Part shown: positions 28,754 to 39,274 of the stretch, one piece after another
Position numbering within the stretch: position 1 is the stretch's first letter
How the letters are laid out: the number at the start of each line of letters is the position of its first letter
NCBI RefSeq assembly: GCF_000820025.1
Contig: NZ_CDBI01000014.1
Span: 248,001 to 312,000 of the forward strand
Length of the DNA stretch: 64,000 nt
From: Aeromonas popoffii
GTDB taxonomy: Bacteria > Pseudomonadota > Gammaproteobacteria > Enterobacterales > Aeromonadaceae
Reading direction: 5' to 3'
The notes under the pieces: model-generated
The model's input: the letters and a program-made list of their open reading frames with translations, nothing else
The model's database searches: none
What the model was told of the DNA's origin: nothing
Position numbers and translations under genes: made by a program

Positions 28754-30241
28754 TCAGCTGGCCTTGAGCAGGGCGTGCTGGTGTTGCTCCAGCCAGACGT
28801 GCAGTTGCAGCTGCTCGGTATCGGACAGGCGCAGCCCCAGCTTGCTGCGGCGCCACAGTATGTCTTCCATCGAATGGGCCCACTCGCGGCTCATCAGATA
28901 ACGCACTTCCGACTCGTACAAACCGGCGCCAAAGTGCTGACCGCGCTCCTCGTGCAGCCAGAGGCGAGCATGGCTGCCATAGGCTTCCGCGATACGGCGG
29001 GCATTGCGCTCATCCAGCCAGTCAAATTCGAGCATGTAAGCGCGGGCCAACTCGGTGGTGGAGCAGTCGAACTCACCACCGGGCAGACGGCTGCTCGCGG
29101 TCCAATCTTCGCCCATCTGGCTGAACCAGGGTTTGAGCTTGTTACAGGCGGCCTGGGCCAGCTTGCGATAAGTGGTGAGCTTGCCGCCAAACACCGAGAG
29201 CAGCGGCGCACCGTCGGATTCGCCGGAGAGCTCGAGGGTGTAGTCGCGGGTCACCGCCTGGGGGGAGTCGGACTCGTCATCGCACAGCGGGCGCACCCCG
29301 GCATAGGTCCAGATCACATCTTTCGGGGCGATCTGGCGAGTGAAGTGGGCGTTGACCACCTTGCAGAGGTAGCTTATCTCGGCGTCGCTGATCCTGGCTT
29401 CGCGCGGACTGCCGTGATGCTCCACGTCCGTGGTGCCAATCAGCGAGTAGTCCTGCTGATAGGGGATGACGAAGACGATACGGTTGTCCTCGTTTTGCAG
29501 GATATAGGCCTCTTCGCGCTCATGGATGCGCGGCACTATGATGTGGCTGCCCTTGATAAGGCGAATGCCACGGGGAGATTTCTCGTGCAGGCTCTCGTCA
29601 TAGAAGGTCTTGACCCAGGGACCGGCCGCATTGACCAGACCACGGCAGGTGACGGTGAACTGTTCGCCCCCTTCCCGCTCCAGGGTCAGGGTCCAGTGCT
29701 TGGAGCCACGCACCGCCTTGATGCAGCGGGTACGGGTCTGCACATCGGCACCCTTGTCCCGGGCCATCATGGCATTGAGCACCACTAGGCGAGCATCATC
29801 GACCCAGGCATCCGAATATTCGAAGCCCTTGTTGATACCGCTCTTCAGGCCGTCTTGCGGCAGGAAGCGCAGGCCACAGCTGCCCTTGAGCTTGTCGCGC
29901 TTGGCCAGGTTGTCATACAGGAACAGACCGGCGCGGATCATCCAGGCCGGACGCAGGTGCGGGCGATGGGGCAGCCGAAAGCGCATGGGACGGGCGATAT
30001 GGGGGGCCATGCCGAGCAGCACTTCCCGCTCCGCCAACGCCTCTTTTACCAGCCGGAATTCGTAATGTTCGAGGTAACGCAAGCCACCGTGGATCAGCTT
30101 GCTGGAATTGGAAGAGGTGGCAGAGGCGAGATCTTGCGCCTCGAACAGGGCAACCTTCAGACCCCGACCCGCTGCATCAGCCGCAATGCCCACCCCATTG
30201 ATGCCGCCGCCAACGACGACCAGATCATAATGTTCGCTCAT
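28754..30241 (-). CDS. glpD: Aerobic glycerol-3-phosphate dehydrogenase GlpD
   Basis: 495 residues, FAD-dependent. Dinucleotide motif LVVVGGGINGVGIAADAAGRG near the start, SSNSSKLIHGGLRYLEHYEFRLVKEAL, and GVRPLCDDESDSPQAVTRDYTLE. It oxidises glycerol 3-phosphate to DHAP and feeds electrons to quinone at the inner membrane. The ATG at 30241 has AGGTG 4 bases upstream; a GTG two codons earlier is the alternative. GlpR and CRP candidate sites lie in the 330-bp gap to glpR. Confidence 0.94.
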   Translation of the reverse strand: MSEHYDLVVVGGGINGVGIAADAAGRGLKVALFEAQDLASATSSNSSKLIHGGLRYLEHYEFRLVKEALAEREVLLGMAPHIARPMRFRLPHRPHLRPAWMIRAGLFLYDNLAKRDKLKGSCGLRFLPQDGLKSGINKGFEYSDAWVDDARLVVLNAMMARDKGADVQTRTRCIKAVRGSKHWTLTLEREGGEQFTVTCRGLVNAAGPWVKTFYDESLHEKSPRGIRLIKGSHIIVPRIHEREEAYILQNEDNRIVFVIPYQQDYSLIGTTDVEHHGSPREARISDAEISYLCKVVNAHFTRQIAPKDVIWTYAGVRPLCDDESDSPQAVTRDYTLELSGESDGAPLLSVFGGKLTTYRKLAQAACNKLKPWFSQMGEDWTASSRLPGGEFDCSTTELARAYMLEFDWLDERNARRIAEAYGSHARLWLHEERGQHFGAGLYESEVRYLMSREWAHSMEDILWRRSKLGLRLSDTEQLQLHVWLEQHQHALLKAS

Positions 30242-30290
30242 GTTCACCTACTCTTTCTTATTTTGTGTTGCCATGACAGCAATGTTTGAT

Positions 30291-30362
30291 TTCGCTCATA
30301 TTAGAGCATGAAAAAATGATAAACGAACATTTTATGGAGAAAATGTGATCGCGATGGTTATG
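30291..30362 (-). promoter_or_regulatory. GlpR and possible CRP sites upstream of glpD
   Basis: TTCGCTCATATTAGAGCATG (30291-30310) fits the E. coli GlpR consensus WATKYTCGWWAWCGAWMATW at about 13 of 20; AACGAACATT (30322-30331) fits the right half-site perfectly. AAATGTGATC at 30341-30350 is a good CRP half-site with a poor second half. The cluster lies 50-120 bp before the glpD start, where control sites are expected. Confidence 0.5.
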
Positions 30363-30522
30363 GCAATGCTAAAAATGCGGGCCGTCGGTGATCAGGGTGT
30401 CAGCAAGGGGCTGGCTGGCAAAAAAGGGGGCGCGAGATCGCGCTCATGCCCGTGGGCATCCAAGACGCGGGGCATCCAGAATGCAAGCGCAGGGTGTGCA
30501 AACAGAGAGGAGGAGGAAGCGG

Positions 30523-30550
30523 AAAAGAAGCGGCCGCCGGTGCGGCGGCC
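30523..30550 (-). terminator. Likely terminator of glpR
   Basis: GGCCGCCG / CGGCGGCC stem with a 3-base loop, read on the minus strand and followed by a TTCTTTT tract, 22 bp past the glpR stop. Confidence 0.6.
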
Positions 30551-30571
30551 TGATACCAGTGCGGGGGCAAC

Positions 30572-31330
30572 TCAGCAGATGTGGCACGCGATCTGATGCT
30601 GGGACATCAACCGCATGAGCTTCTCGGGCGGCTCCTGATCAGTGAACAGGGCGTGGATCTGGTTGAGATTGCCCAGATTGACCATGGCATTGCGACCAAA
30701 CTTGGTGTGGTCGGCGGCCAGAAACACCTGACGGGAGTGGGCGATGATGGCTTGGGCAATCTTCACCTCGTGATAGTCAAAATCGAGCAGGGAGCCGTCA
30801 TTGTCGATGCCCGAGATACCGATGACACCGTAGTCCATGCGGAACTGGCCGATGAAATCGCGGGTCGCCTCCCCCACTATGCCGCCATCCCGGTTGCGGA
30901 TCTCGCCACCGGCGATGATGACGGTGAAGTCATCCTTGGCCGTCAGAATGCTGGCCACGTTGAGGTTGTTGGTGACAACCCGCAGCTCACGGTGATCCAG
31001 CAGGGCACGGGCGATGGCTTCTGTGGTGGTGCCTATGTCGATAAAGAGCGACGAACCGTCGGGAATGTTGGCGGCCACTTCGCGGGCGATACGCTCTTTC
31101 TCCTTGAGCTGCATCACTTTACGGGCACTGTAGGCGGTATTGACGGTACTCGAATGCAGGGAGGCACCACCATGATGGCGCCGGATCTTGTTCTGTTCGG
31201 CAAGATCATTCAGATCCCGGCGAATGGTCTGGGGGCTGACGTCAAAGTGGGTCACCAGATCCTCGGTCGAGACAAAGCCCTGCCGCGTCAGGACGTCCAG
31301 GATCTCCAGATGTCGTTGGGTTTGCTTCAC
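30572..31330 (-). CDS. glpR: Glycerol-3-phosphate regulon repressor GlpR (DeoR family)
   Basis: 252 residues, the E. coli length. N-terminal DeoR helix-turn-helix (KQTQRHLEILDVLTRQGFVSTEDLVTHFDVSPQTIRRDLNDLAEQ) and a C-terminal sugar-phosphate isomerase-like sensor domain with IDIGTTTEAIARAL. It represses glp genes until glycerol 3-phosphate binds. It sits between glpT and glpD and is bounded by terminators on both sides, so it is its own unit. Candidate operators were found near glpD, glpT and glpF. Confidence 0.93.
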   Translation of the reverse strand: MKQTQRHLEILDVLTRQGFVSTEDLVTHFDVSPQTIRRDLNDLAEQNKIRRHHGGASLHSSTVNTAYSARKVMQLKEKERIAREVAANIPDGSSLFIDIGTTTEAIARALLDHRELRVVTNNLNVASILTAKDDFTVIIAGGEIRNRDGGIVGEATRDFIGQFRMDYGVIGISGIDNDGSLLDFDYHEVKIAQAIIAHSRQVFLAADHTKFGRNAMVNLGNLNQIHALFTDQEPPEKLMRLMSQHQIACHIC

Positions 31331-31355
31331 GCTTGCACTCCGATGATGGGACGAA

Positions 31356-31384
31356 AAAAGGCCCCGGCAGATGCGGGGCCTTTT
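31356..31384. terminator. Terminator between glpT and glpR
   Basis: AAAAGGCCCC / GGGGCCTTTT 10-bp stem with a 9-base loop, 48 bp past the glpT stop and 25 bp before the glpR start. Confidence 0.82.
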
Positions 31385-31431
31385 GCAGTTTACCTGATCC
31401 CTTTTCGGATCGATAAGGGCAGGATCACGTT

Positions 31432-32790
31432 TTATGCCCTATCGGCAGCCGCTTTCTTGGCCGCGACGGCAATGTTCTCATGCTTGAGGGTCATGGCCAG
31501 CAAAATGATGGAGAGCACGCAAGACGCGGTCAGCACCATGAAGCCACCATCCCAACCGAAGTGGTCAACCGTGTAGCCCAGCATGGCGTTGGCTGCCACG
31601 GCGCCGCCCAGATAACCGAACAGCCCGGTGAAACCTGCCGCAGTACCGGCTGCTTTCTTCGGTGCCAGCTCAAGCGCATAGAGGCCGATCAGCATGACGG
31701 GACCGTAGATCAGGAAGCCGATGGCCACCAGTGCCATCATGTCGATGGTCGGGTTGCCAGCCGGGTTGAACCAGTAAACCAGTACGGCAACGGTCACCAG
31801 CACCATGAACAGGATACCGGCCGGGGCACGGCGACCCTGGAACAGCTTGTCCGAGATCCAGCCGCACAGCAGGGTGCCCGGAATACCGGCCCACTCGTAC
31901 AGGAAGTAAGCCCAGGAGGAGTTATCGACACTGAAGTCCTTGGCCTCTTTCAGGTAGGTCGGGGCCCAGTCCAGCACGCCGTAACGAATGAGGTAAACGA
32001 AGGCGTTGGCAATGGCGATATACCACAGCAGCTTGTTGTGCAGCACGTACTTGACGAAGATCTCCTTGGCGGAAAACTCCTGCTCATGGCTTTCGTTGTA
32101 ATCCTTCGGATAGTCGTTCTTGTGCTCTTCGATGGGGGGCAGACCCACGGATTGCGGGGTATCGCGCATCACGAAGAAGGTGATCACCGCAATGGCAGCC
32201 GCCGCAGCCGCCGGCACATAGAAGGCACTGCGCCAGTCATTGAACCAGCCCATCCCGAGGATGAACAATGGGCCTATCATGCCGCCGCCGACGTTGTGCG
32301 CCACGTTCCAGACCGCGACCACTTCGCCACGCTCCTTCTGTGACCACCAGTGCACCATGGTGCGACCGCAGGGCGGCCAGCCCATGCCCTGTGCCCAGCC
32401 GTTCAGGAACAAGAGCACAAACATGATGCCGATGCTGGAGGTGGCCCAGTGCACTGTCCCCATCATGAACATGATGCCGGCCGAGAGCAGCAGGCCTGCG
32501 GAGAGGAAGTAACGGGCATTGGAGCGGTCAGAGACGTTCCCCATCAGGAACTTGGACAGACCATAAGCGATGGAAACCCCCGACAGGGCCAGGCCCAGAT
32601 CGCCGCGGGAGAACCCCTGTTCAATCAGATAAGGCATCGCCAGACTGAAGTTTTTTCGTACCAGATAGTAACCGGCATAACCGAAGAAGATCCCGAAAAA
32701 CACCTGCCAACGCATGCGTTTGTAGAAGGGATCGACCTTGTCGGCCGGGAGCCTGTCTATATGTGGGGCAGGCCTGAAGAGACTAAGCAT
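31432..32790 (-). CDS. glpT: Glycerol-3-phosphate:phosphate antiporter GlpT
   Basis: 452 residues, exactly the E. coli GlpT length, with twelve membrane segments of the OPA family of MFS transporters. [28 protein letters not shown] and the substrate arginines (Arg in [18 protein letters not shown]) are conserved. Exchanges glycerol 3-phosphate for phosphate. The start at 32790 has an AAGGA upstream; the frame is open back to 33162 but that part is polar and not family-like. Divergent from glpFK, with a GlpR operator 90 bp upstream. Confidence 0.94.
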   Translation of the reverse strand: MLSLFRPAPHIDRLPADKVDPFYKRMRWQVFFGIFFGYAGYYLVRKNFSLAMPYLIEQGFSRGDLGLALSGVSIAYGLSKFLMGNVSDRSNARYFLSAGLLLSAGIMFMMGTVHWATSSIGIMFVLLFLNGWAQGMGWPPCGRTMVHWWSQKERGEVVAVWNVAHNVGGGMIGPLFILGMGWFNDWRSAFYVPAAAAAAIAVITFFVMRDTPQSVGLPPIEEHKNDYPKDYNESHEQEFSAKEIFVKYVLHNKLLWYIAIANAFVYLIRYGVLDWAPTYLKEAKDFSVDNSSWAYFLYEWAGIPGTLLCGWISDKLFQGRRAPAGILFMVLVTVAVLVYWFNPAGNPTIDMMALVAIGFLIYGPVMLIGLYALELAPKKAAGTAAGFTGLFGYLGGAVAANAMLGYTVDHFGWDGGFMVLTASCVLSIILLAMTLKHENIAVAAKKAAADRA

Positions 32791-32880
32791 GTTCTGCGTC
32801 CTTATTGTTGTTGTGGGCGGTTGAGGGTGCCCTGTCCATGCTGACCAACCAGAGGAGTCCTGATTCGAAAGCGAGCCTAT

Positions 32881-32900
32881 TGTGCTCATATATGAACATT
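32881..32900. promoter_or_regulatory. GlpR operator candidate, glpT side
   Basis: TGTGCTCATATATGAACATT fits the GlpR consensus at 16 of 20 positions and is a near palindrome around CATATATG. It is 91 bp upstream of the glpT start, where it would cover the promoter. Confidence 0.65.
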
Positions 32901-33142
32901 TAATCTGTGATGGAGGCTCAAATATTGCAGTTTTATTACAAAAGAAAGCGCCAGTTGAGTAGTTGCGTATCAGCCGCAATCCCTTATACAGCAAGGCTTT
33001 CAGATACCCACTAAGTGGTACAAGCATGGCTGCATCTTGCTTTCCGTCACAGTTTTTTAGCAATGAGTGGGATCTTGTCCACACTTCCTGCGGGGAGGAG
33101 GTGGTGAATGTTCGATTTAGGTTTATTTTCTCCCTCGTCCTG

Positions 33143-33163
33143 GAACGAGCACAAACGAGCATA
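33143..33163. promoter_or_regulatory. Tandem GlpR half-sites, glpF side
   Basis: GAACGAGCAC and AACGAGCATA lie 11 bp apart as direct repeats; the second matches the GlpR right half AWCGAWMATW at 9 of 10. They lie about 120 bp upstream of glpF. Confidence 0.45.
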
Positions 33164-33278
33164 ACGTTTGCGTCAGCTCAAAAAACAAGAAAAACGTTTT
33201 CCAACGAAATAATGGGACTGAAAAAAACAACAAAACAGAACATCAAACCTACTCTGGGTAGATATAAGGAATAACGGT

Positions 33279-34127
33279 ATGAGCATACAAAGACCCAATA
33301 CCCTGCTTGGCGAGTGCATCGCCGAATTTATCGGCACCGGCCTGCTGATATTTTTCGGCGTTGGTTGTGTGGCCGCCCTGGTGCTGGCAGGCGCCAACTT
33401 CGGACAATGGGAAATCTCGATTACCTGGGGTCTGGGTGTCGCCATCGCCATCTATGTGACCGGGGGTATTTCAGGTGCCCACCTGAACCCGGCCGTGACC
33501 CTGGCGCTGATGACCTTCTGCGGGTTCGACAAACGTAAAGTGGTGCCCTACATCATCGCTCAAGTCGCAGGCGCCTTCTGCTTCGCCGCCCTTGTCTACT
33601 TCCTCTATAGCGGCCTGTTCACCCAGTGGGAAGTGACCCACAACGTGGTGCGCGGCAGCGTCGAGAGCCTTGGCACCGCTGGCATCTTCTCTACCTATCC
33701 GCACTCGCTGCTCTCCAACATGCAAGCCTTCGCGGTCGAGCTGGTGATCACCGCCGTCCTGATGCTGGGCATCATGGCGCTGGGTGACAACAACAACGGT
33801 GCCCCCAAAGGCTTCGCCGCCGCCCTGCTGATCGGTATCCTGATCGCCGTGATCGGTGCTTCCCTCGGCCCGTTAACCGGTTTTGCCATGAACCCGGCCC
33901 GTGATTTCGGCCCCAAACTGTTTGCCTTCCTGGCAGGCTGGGGTGACGTGGCCATGACCGGTGGTCGTGACAACCCCTACTTCTGGGTACCCATCCTTGG
34001 CCCCATCGTCGGTGCCCAGCTTGGTACCGCCCTGTACGTGAAAGTGTTGGCCCCCTGTGTGCCTGGCAACCGTGTTGCCGCCACCGAGCAAGCTGCCCAA
34101 ACCGCCAACGAAGAGGCCGCCGCATAA
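33279..34127 (+). CDS. glpF: Glycerol facilitator GlpF (aquaglyceroporin)
   Basis: 282 residues, six membrane spans plus the two half-helices with SGAHLNPAVTLAL and FAMNPARDFGPK (both NPA boxes, the second followed by Arg as in glycerol channels). It lets glycerol diffuse across the inner membrane; GlpK then traps it. The start has AAGGA 7 bases upstream. First gene of the glpFK unit, divergent from glpT. Confidence 0.95.
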   Translation: MSIQRPNTLLGECIAEFIGTGLLIFFGVGCVAALVLAGANFGQWEISITWGLGVAIAIYVTGGISGAHLNPAVTLALMTFCGFDKRKVVPYIIAQVAGAFCFAALVYFLYSGLFTQWEVTHNVVRGSVESLGTAGIFSTYPHSLLSNMQAFAVELVITAVLMLGIMALGDNNNGAPKGFAAALLIGILIAVIGASLGPLTGFAMNPARDFGPKLFAFLAGWGDVAMTGGRDNPYFWVPILGPIVGAQLGTALYVKVLAPCVPGNRVAATEQAAQTANEEAAA

Positions 34128-35684
<1,557 letters not shown>

Positions 35685-35718
35685 TCGGGCAGCCGACGTC
35701 TTCTGAGATGAAAAGACA

Positions 35719-35750
35719 AAGAGGCCGACAGCGATGTCGGCCTCTTCTTT
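35719..35750 (+). terminator. Intrinsic terminator of glpFK
   Basis: GAGGCCGACA / TGTCGGCCTC perfect 10-bp stem with GCGA tetraloop and TTCTTTATT tail, 35 bp past the glpK stop. Confidence 0.88.
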
Positions 35751-35847
35751 ATTCAGCCAGATATCCACAGTGGGCATTCACCACCGCAGGCACCCGCCGG
35801 TCAGTCCCGTCCCCTTGTCATGGAGTGAGGCGGACCAGAGCGCAGGC

Positions 35848-36090
35848 TCAGCGCTTTTGCACCAGGCCTATCTGGCCCGGCTCACACCACTCGAACATCA
35901 CCTCCTGACGCTTGCCGCAGCAGCTGCCGCCGCACACCTGGGTCTCCCGCTTGGCGACCCGACCCTTGCGCATCCAGACGCCGAGCATGGCCTCCACCGC
36001 ATCTTCCGAGGTGTGGAAGTGGCGCGCCAGATCCCGCCGGCTCACCTTCTGCTGTGCGGCGAGATAGTCGCCGAGCTCCCGCAGGATCAC
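35848..36090 (-). CDS. feoC: Ferrous iron transport protein FeoC
   Basis: 80 residues: a winged-helix N-terminus (LRELGDYLAAQQKVSRRDLARHFHTSEDAVEAML) and a cysteine cluster CGGSCCG...C that fits the Fe-S binding loop of FeoC. The GTG at 36090 overlaps the feoB stop by 4 bp (GTGA), which fixes the start. FeoC stabilises FeoB under low oxygen in enterobacteria. Confidence 0.85.
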   Translation of the reverse strand: MILRELGDYLAAQQKVSRRDLARHFHTSEDAVEAMLGVWMRKGRVAKRETQVCGGSCCGKRQEVMFEWCEPGQIGLVQKR

Positions 36091-38357
36091 AGGGCCACCA
36101 CCTTGCGGGCGACTATGTCGCCGTGACGACGGCCCAGCCACCAGAGCAGCAGCAGGGAGAGGCCATAGCTGCCGATCCAGAACAGGCTCTGCTCGGGATG
36201 AGCGGTAAAGGTTGCAAGCTGATAGAAGACAGTGGCGCACATAAAGGCCACGTAATTGCACCAGGCGGCGGTCAAGAGCGCCCACTGACGACCGGTTTCC
36301 CGCACCAGCGCCCCCATGGCGGCGGCGCAGGGCATGTAGAGCAGCACGAACAGCAGGTAGGCAAAGGCACCGGCCGCGCCGTCGAAGTGGGCCTGCATGT
36401 TGCCGTAGGTGGAGACATCGACCTCCTGCGCGTCGGCGGCGGCTTGCTGGTCGCCGAGATTGCCAACGGCAAGCCCCATGGGGTCGGTCGGGTTGATCTC
36501 CGCCAGATTGGTCGTCACGGCAGCCACGGCCTCGTGGAAGCTGGCCACCAGCGAGAACTCGCCCGCCTCCTCACCACCGCTCTTGCCCGCGTAGAGGCTG
36601 TTGAGGGTGCCGACCACCGCCTCTTTGGCGAAGATGCCGGTGACGATACCCACTGTGGCCTGCCAGTTGTCATCGCGCACACCTATGGGGTGCAACACCG
36701 GGGTCACGGCCTGGCTTATCTTGCTCAGCACCGAGCTCTCCTGATCCTGGTGGCCGAAACTGCCATCCGTGCCCAGCGAGTTGAGCACGCTCAGCACGGC
36801 GACCACCAGCACTATGGTTTTACCGGCGCCGAACACGAAGGATTTGAGCTTCTGCCAGGTCTTGATCCCCACGTTGATGGGGCGCGGCCACTCGTAATCG
36901 GGCATCTCCATCAACATGGCGTCGCTCTTGCCTGGCAGCAGGGTGCTGCGCAGCAGCAGGCCGGTGAGCACCGCCACCACAATGCCGATGAGGTAGAGAC
37001 CGAACACCAGGTTCTGACCCGATTCGGGGAAGAAAGCCACCGCAAACAGGGCGTAGACCGGCAGGCGGGCACCGCACGACATGAAGGGGGCCATGGCCGA
37101 GGTCATCAGCCGCTCCCGCTCCGAGTTGAGGGTGCGGGTCGCCATCACCGACGGCACGGTACAGCCAAAGCCCATCAGCATGGGCACAAATGCCTTGCCC
37201 GGCAGGCCAAGGCGGCGCATCAGGGCATCCACCACGAAGGCGGCCCGGGCCAGATAGCCTGAGCTCTCCAGCACAGCCAGAAACAGGTAGAGACAGCCGA
37301 TCACCGGGATAAAGGTGGCCACCGTCTGCAAGCCGACGCCGAAGCCATCCGCCAGTATGGCCCCCAGCCAATCAGGGGCACCGAAGAGCCCCAGCAGGTG
37401 GTGCACGCCATCCACGAACAGGGCACCGCCCATGATGTCGAAAAAGTCGATGAAAGCGCTGCCCACCTTGATGGCGAACATGAACATCAGGTACATCACC
37501 AGCAGAAAGAAGGGAATGCCAACCCAGCGGTTGAGCATCACCCGATCCAGCCATTCGCTCTGGGCCACGGTGAGCTTGCCCTTCTGCTGACACGCCTGGC
37601 CGGCCCACTGGTGAATGTGGCCATAGCGGATATCCGCCAGTTGCAGATCGATGTCCTGGGCATGATGGGCACGGGCTACCACGTTAGTGGCGGCGGCCTG
37701 CTGGCCGGGCAACAGGGTCTCCTGCATCACCACATCCTCTTCCAGCAGGCGCAGGGCGCGGCCACGGGGGGTGAGGTGATGGGGGGCGAGCAGGGTCTCA
37801 AGCTCTGCCAGATCGTGTTCAAGGTCGCGACCGTAATCGAGCCGCAGCGCCTGCTGGGGCTGGCCAATGAACTGCTGGATCTGCTGCTTGAAGGCGGCAA
37901 CCTGCTTGCTGTTGTGCGCAGAGAGGGCAACCACCGGGCAACCGAGGGATTTGCCGAGCCTGCTCTCGTCGATAACGATGCGGCGCTTTTGCAGGATATC
38001 CAGCTTGTTGAGCACCACCACCATGGGCAGCCCCAGCTCGCGCAACTGCAGCGTGAGATAGAGGGAGCGTTCCAGGTTGGCGGCATCGATGACATTGAGC
38101 AGCAGGTCCGGCTGCTGACCCTGAACGAAGCGACTGGCAATCTGCTCGTCCAGGCTCCCTTCCTGATTGGCCAGGCTATAGATGCCGGGCAGGTCCATCA
38201 GCTTGTAGTCGTGACCATCGGCGGAAAATTCGCCCATCTTTTTATCGACGGTGACGCCACTCCAGTTACCCACCTGCTGGCGGGCACCGGTCAGGGCGTT
38301 GAACAGGGAGGTCTTGCCGCTATTGGGATTACCGACGGTTACCAGGGAATAACTCAT
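36087..38357 (-). CDS. feoB: Ferrous iron transporter FeoB
   Basis: 756 residues. N-terminal G domain: GNPNSGKTS (G1), DLPGIYSL (G3), NKLD (G4); then the membrane domain with Gate motifs (MGFGCTVPSVMATR, FVPMLMGFGC and FMSCGARLPVYALF). It imports Fe2+ across the inner membrane. The ATG at 38357 overlaps the feoA stop by 4 bp; the longer frame overlaps feoA and is not needed. Middle gene of feoABC. Confidence 0.95.
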   Translation of the reverse strand: MSYSLVTVGNPNSGKTSLFNALTGARQQVGNWSGVTVDKKMGEFSADGHDYKLMDLPGIYSLANQEGSLDEQIASRFVQGQQPDLLLNVIDAANLERSLYLTLQLRELGLPMVVVLNKLDILQKRRIVIDESRLGKSLGCPVVALSAHNSKQVAAFKQQIQQFIGQPQQALRLDYGRDLEHDLAELETLLAPHHLTPRGRALRLLEEDVVMQETLLPGQQAAATNVVARAHHAQDIDLQLADIRYGHIHQWAGQACQQKGKLTVAQSEWLDRVMLNRWVGIPFFLLVMYLMFMFAIKVGSAFIDFFDIMGGALFVDGVHHLLGLFGAPDWLGAILADGFGVGLQTVATFIPVIGCLYLFLAVLESSGYLARAAFVVDALMRRLGLPGKAFVPMLMGFGCTVPSVMATRTLNSERERLMTSAMAPFMSCGARLPVYALFAVAFFPESGQNLVFGLYLIGIVVAVLTGLLLRSTLLPGKSDAMLMEMPDYEWPRPINVGIKTWQKLKSFVFGAGKTIVLVVAVLSVLNSLGTDGSFGHQDQESSVLSKISQAVTPVLHPIGVRDDNWQATVGIVTGIFAKEAVVGTLNSLYAGKSGGEEAGEFSLVASFHEAVAAVTTNLAEINPTDPMGLAVGNLGDQQAAADAQEVDVSTYGNMQAHFDGAAGAFAYLLFVLLYMPCAAAMGALVRETGRQWALLTAAWCNYVAFMCATVFYQLATFTAHPEQSLFWIGSYGLSLLLLWWLGRRHGDIVARKVVAL

Positions 38358-38581
38358 ACCGGTTCGACCTCGATTTGCTGGGCCAGACTCTTTTGCATGG
38401 AGAGACAGATCCCCTGACACTGGATCTGAAGCGGATCCCCCAGCGGGGCGGATCGCAGATAGATGACTTCAGTCTGTGGCAACAAGCCCATCACCATCAA
38501 TTTGCGCCGCAGGGGGCGGGTCAACTGGTTCATGTTCTTGATGCGAGCACTCTGTCCCGGTGACAACTGCGTGAGTACCAT
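38354..38581 (-). CDS. feoA: Ferrous iron transport protein FeoA
   Basis: 75 residues with the SH3-like FeoA fold: LSPGQSARIKNM, RRKLMVMGLLPQTEVIYLRSAPLGDPLQIQCQGICLSMQKSLAQQIEVEPV, the family pattern MGLLPGTxVxxxRxAPLGDP. A small cytoplasmic partner of FeoB. First gene of feoABC; upstream lie an FNR box and an AT-rich stretch partly resembling a Fur box (about 38599-38620). Confidence 0.92.
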   Translation of the reverse strand: MVLTQLSPGQSARIKNMNQLTRPLRRKLMVMGLLPQTEVIYLRSAPLGDPLQIQCQGICLSMQKSLAQQIEVEPV

Positions 38582-38655
38582 GACTGACTCCTGAAGTTAA
38601 ACAATAATAATTCGCTTTTACTCGGGGCATTATATGCTGTGTCTTCAACTTTTAT

Positions 38656-38669
38656 TTGAGTAAAATCAA
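38656..38669 (-). promoter_or_regulatory. FNR box upstream of feoABC
   Basis: TTGAG-TAAA-ATCAA matches TTGAT-N4-ATCAA at 9 of 10. Its centre is about 81 bp upstream of the feoA start. FNR activation of feo is established in E. coli; here the site is read from sequence. It lies between feoA and yciH, so either gene could be affected. Confidence 0.65.
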
Positions 38670-38700
38670 ACTCCGCTTAGCTAACCCATAAAGTATTGCC

Positions 38701-39030
38701 ATGAGTCACGACAACAACAGCCGCCTGGTTTACAGCACAGATGGCGGCATCATCAAGGAACAGACCCAGTCTCAATCTGCCTCCCCCTTCCCGCAGGATG
38801 GCACTGTGCGCATCCGGCGCGAGACCAAGGGGCGCAAGGGCGCCGGCGTCATCAGCATTCACGGCGTACCGGCCGAACAGCAAAAGGCCATCGCCACCCT
38901 GCTCAAGAAAAAGTGCGGTACCGGCGGCGGCCTGAAAGAGGGGATCATCGAGATCCAGGGGGATAAACGGGACCTAATCAAAACCGAACTGGAGAAGGCC
39001 GGTTTCAGCGTCAAGCTGGTCGGTGGCTAA
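38701..39030 (+). CDS. yciH: SUI1/eIF1-like translation factor YciH
   Basis: 109 residues (E. coli YciH 108). LVYSTDGG opening, then VRIRRETKGRKGAGVISIHGVP and LLKKKCGTGGGLKEGIIEIQGDKRDLIKTELEKAGFSVKLVGG, the SUI1 domain. YciH influences initiation fidelity and start-site choice. Monocistronic, between feoA and the manganese riboswitch. Confidence 0.93.
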   Translation: MSHDNNSRLVYSTDGGIIKEQTQSQSASPFPQDGTVRIRRETKGRKGAGVISIHGVPAEQQKAIATLLKKKCGTGGGLKEGIIEIQGDKRDLIKTELEKAGFSVKLVGG

Positions 39031-39069
39031 CCCACTTGTCTGGCGGATGATTTTTCCCTAGAATGCCCG

Positions 39070-39274
39070 CTCCCATCGAGGGGGAGTAGTCTCGCAGCCC
39101 GATCCCAAACCGGTTTGCGACCCTGATCAACATGCTTGGTGCCAACTCACCATGGTCAGGGTGATCCATCTAATCCGTGGATTTGACAAGACCTTTGACG
39201 GGCCAGTGCCAATACCGGGGACGGATGGCGCAGGCTTGTCTCAGGTATAACAATTCCGTCCCCCGGTCATTTTT
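39070..39274 (+). ncRNA. yybP-ykoY (manganese) riboswitch with expression platform
   Basis: The leader contains GGGGGAGTAG near 39081 and GACAAGACCTTTGACGGGCC near 39184, which correspond to the conserved 5' GGGGAGUAG and GCAAGACCUUUGCC elements of yybP-ykoY RNAs. Between them a CCTGATCAACAT...ATGGTCAGG hairpin forms a side arm. Downstream ACCGGGGACGGA (39214) can pair with TCCGTCCCCCGGT (39255-39267, one bulge) and is followed by CATTTTT immediately before the ATG, so it can act as a terminator or hide the start. The downstream UPF0016 exporter fits Mn2+ sensing. Boundaries are approximate. Confidence 0.8.
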
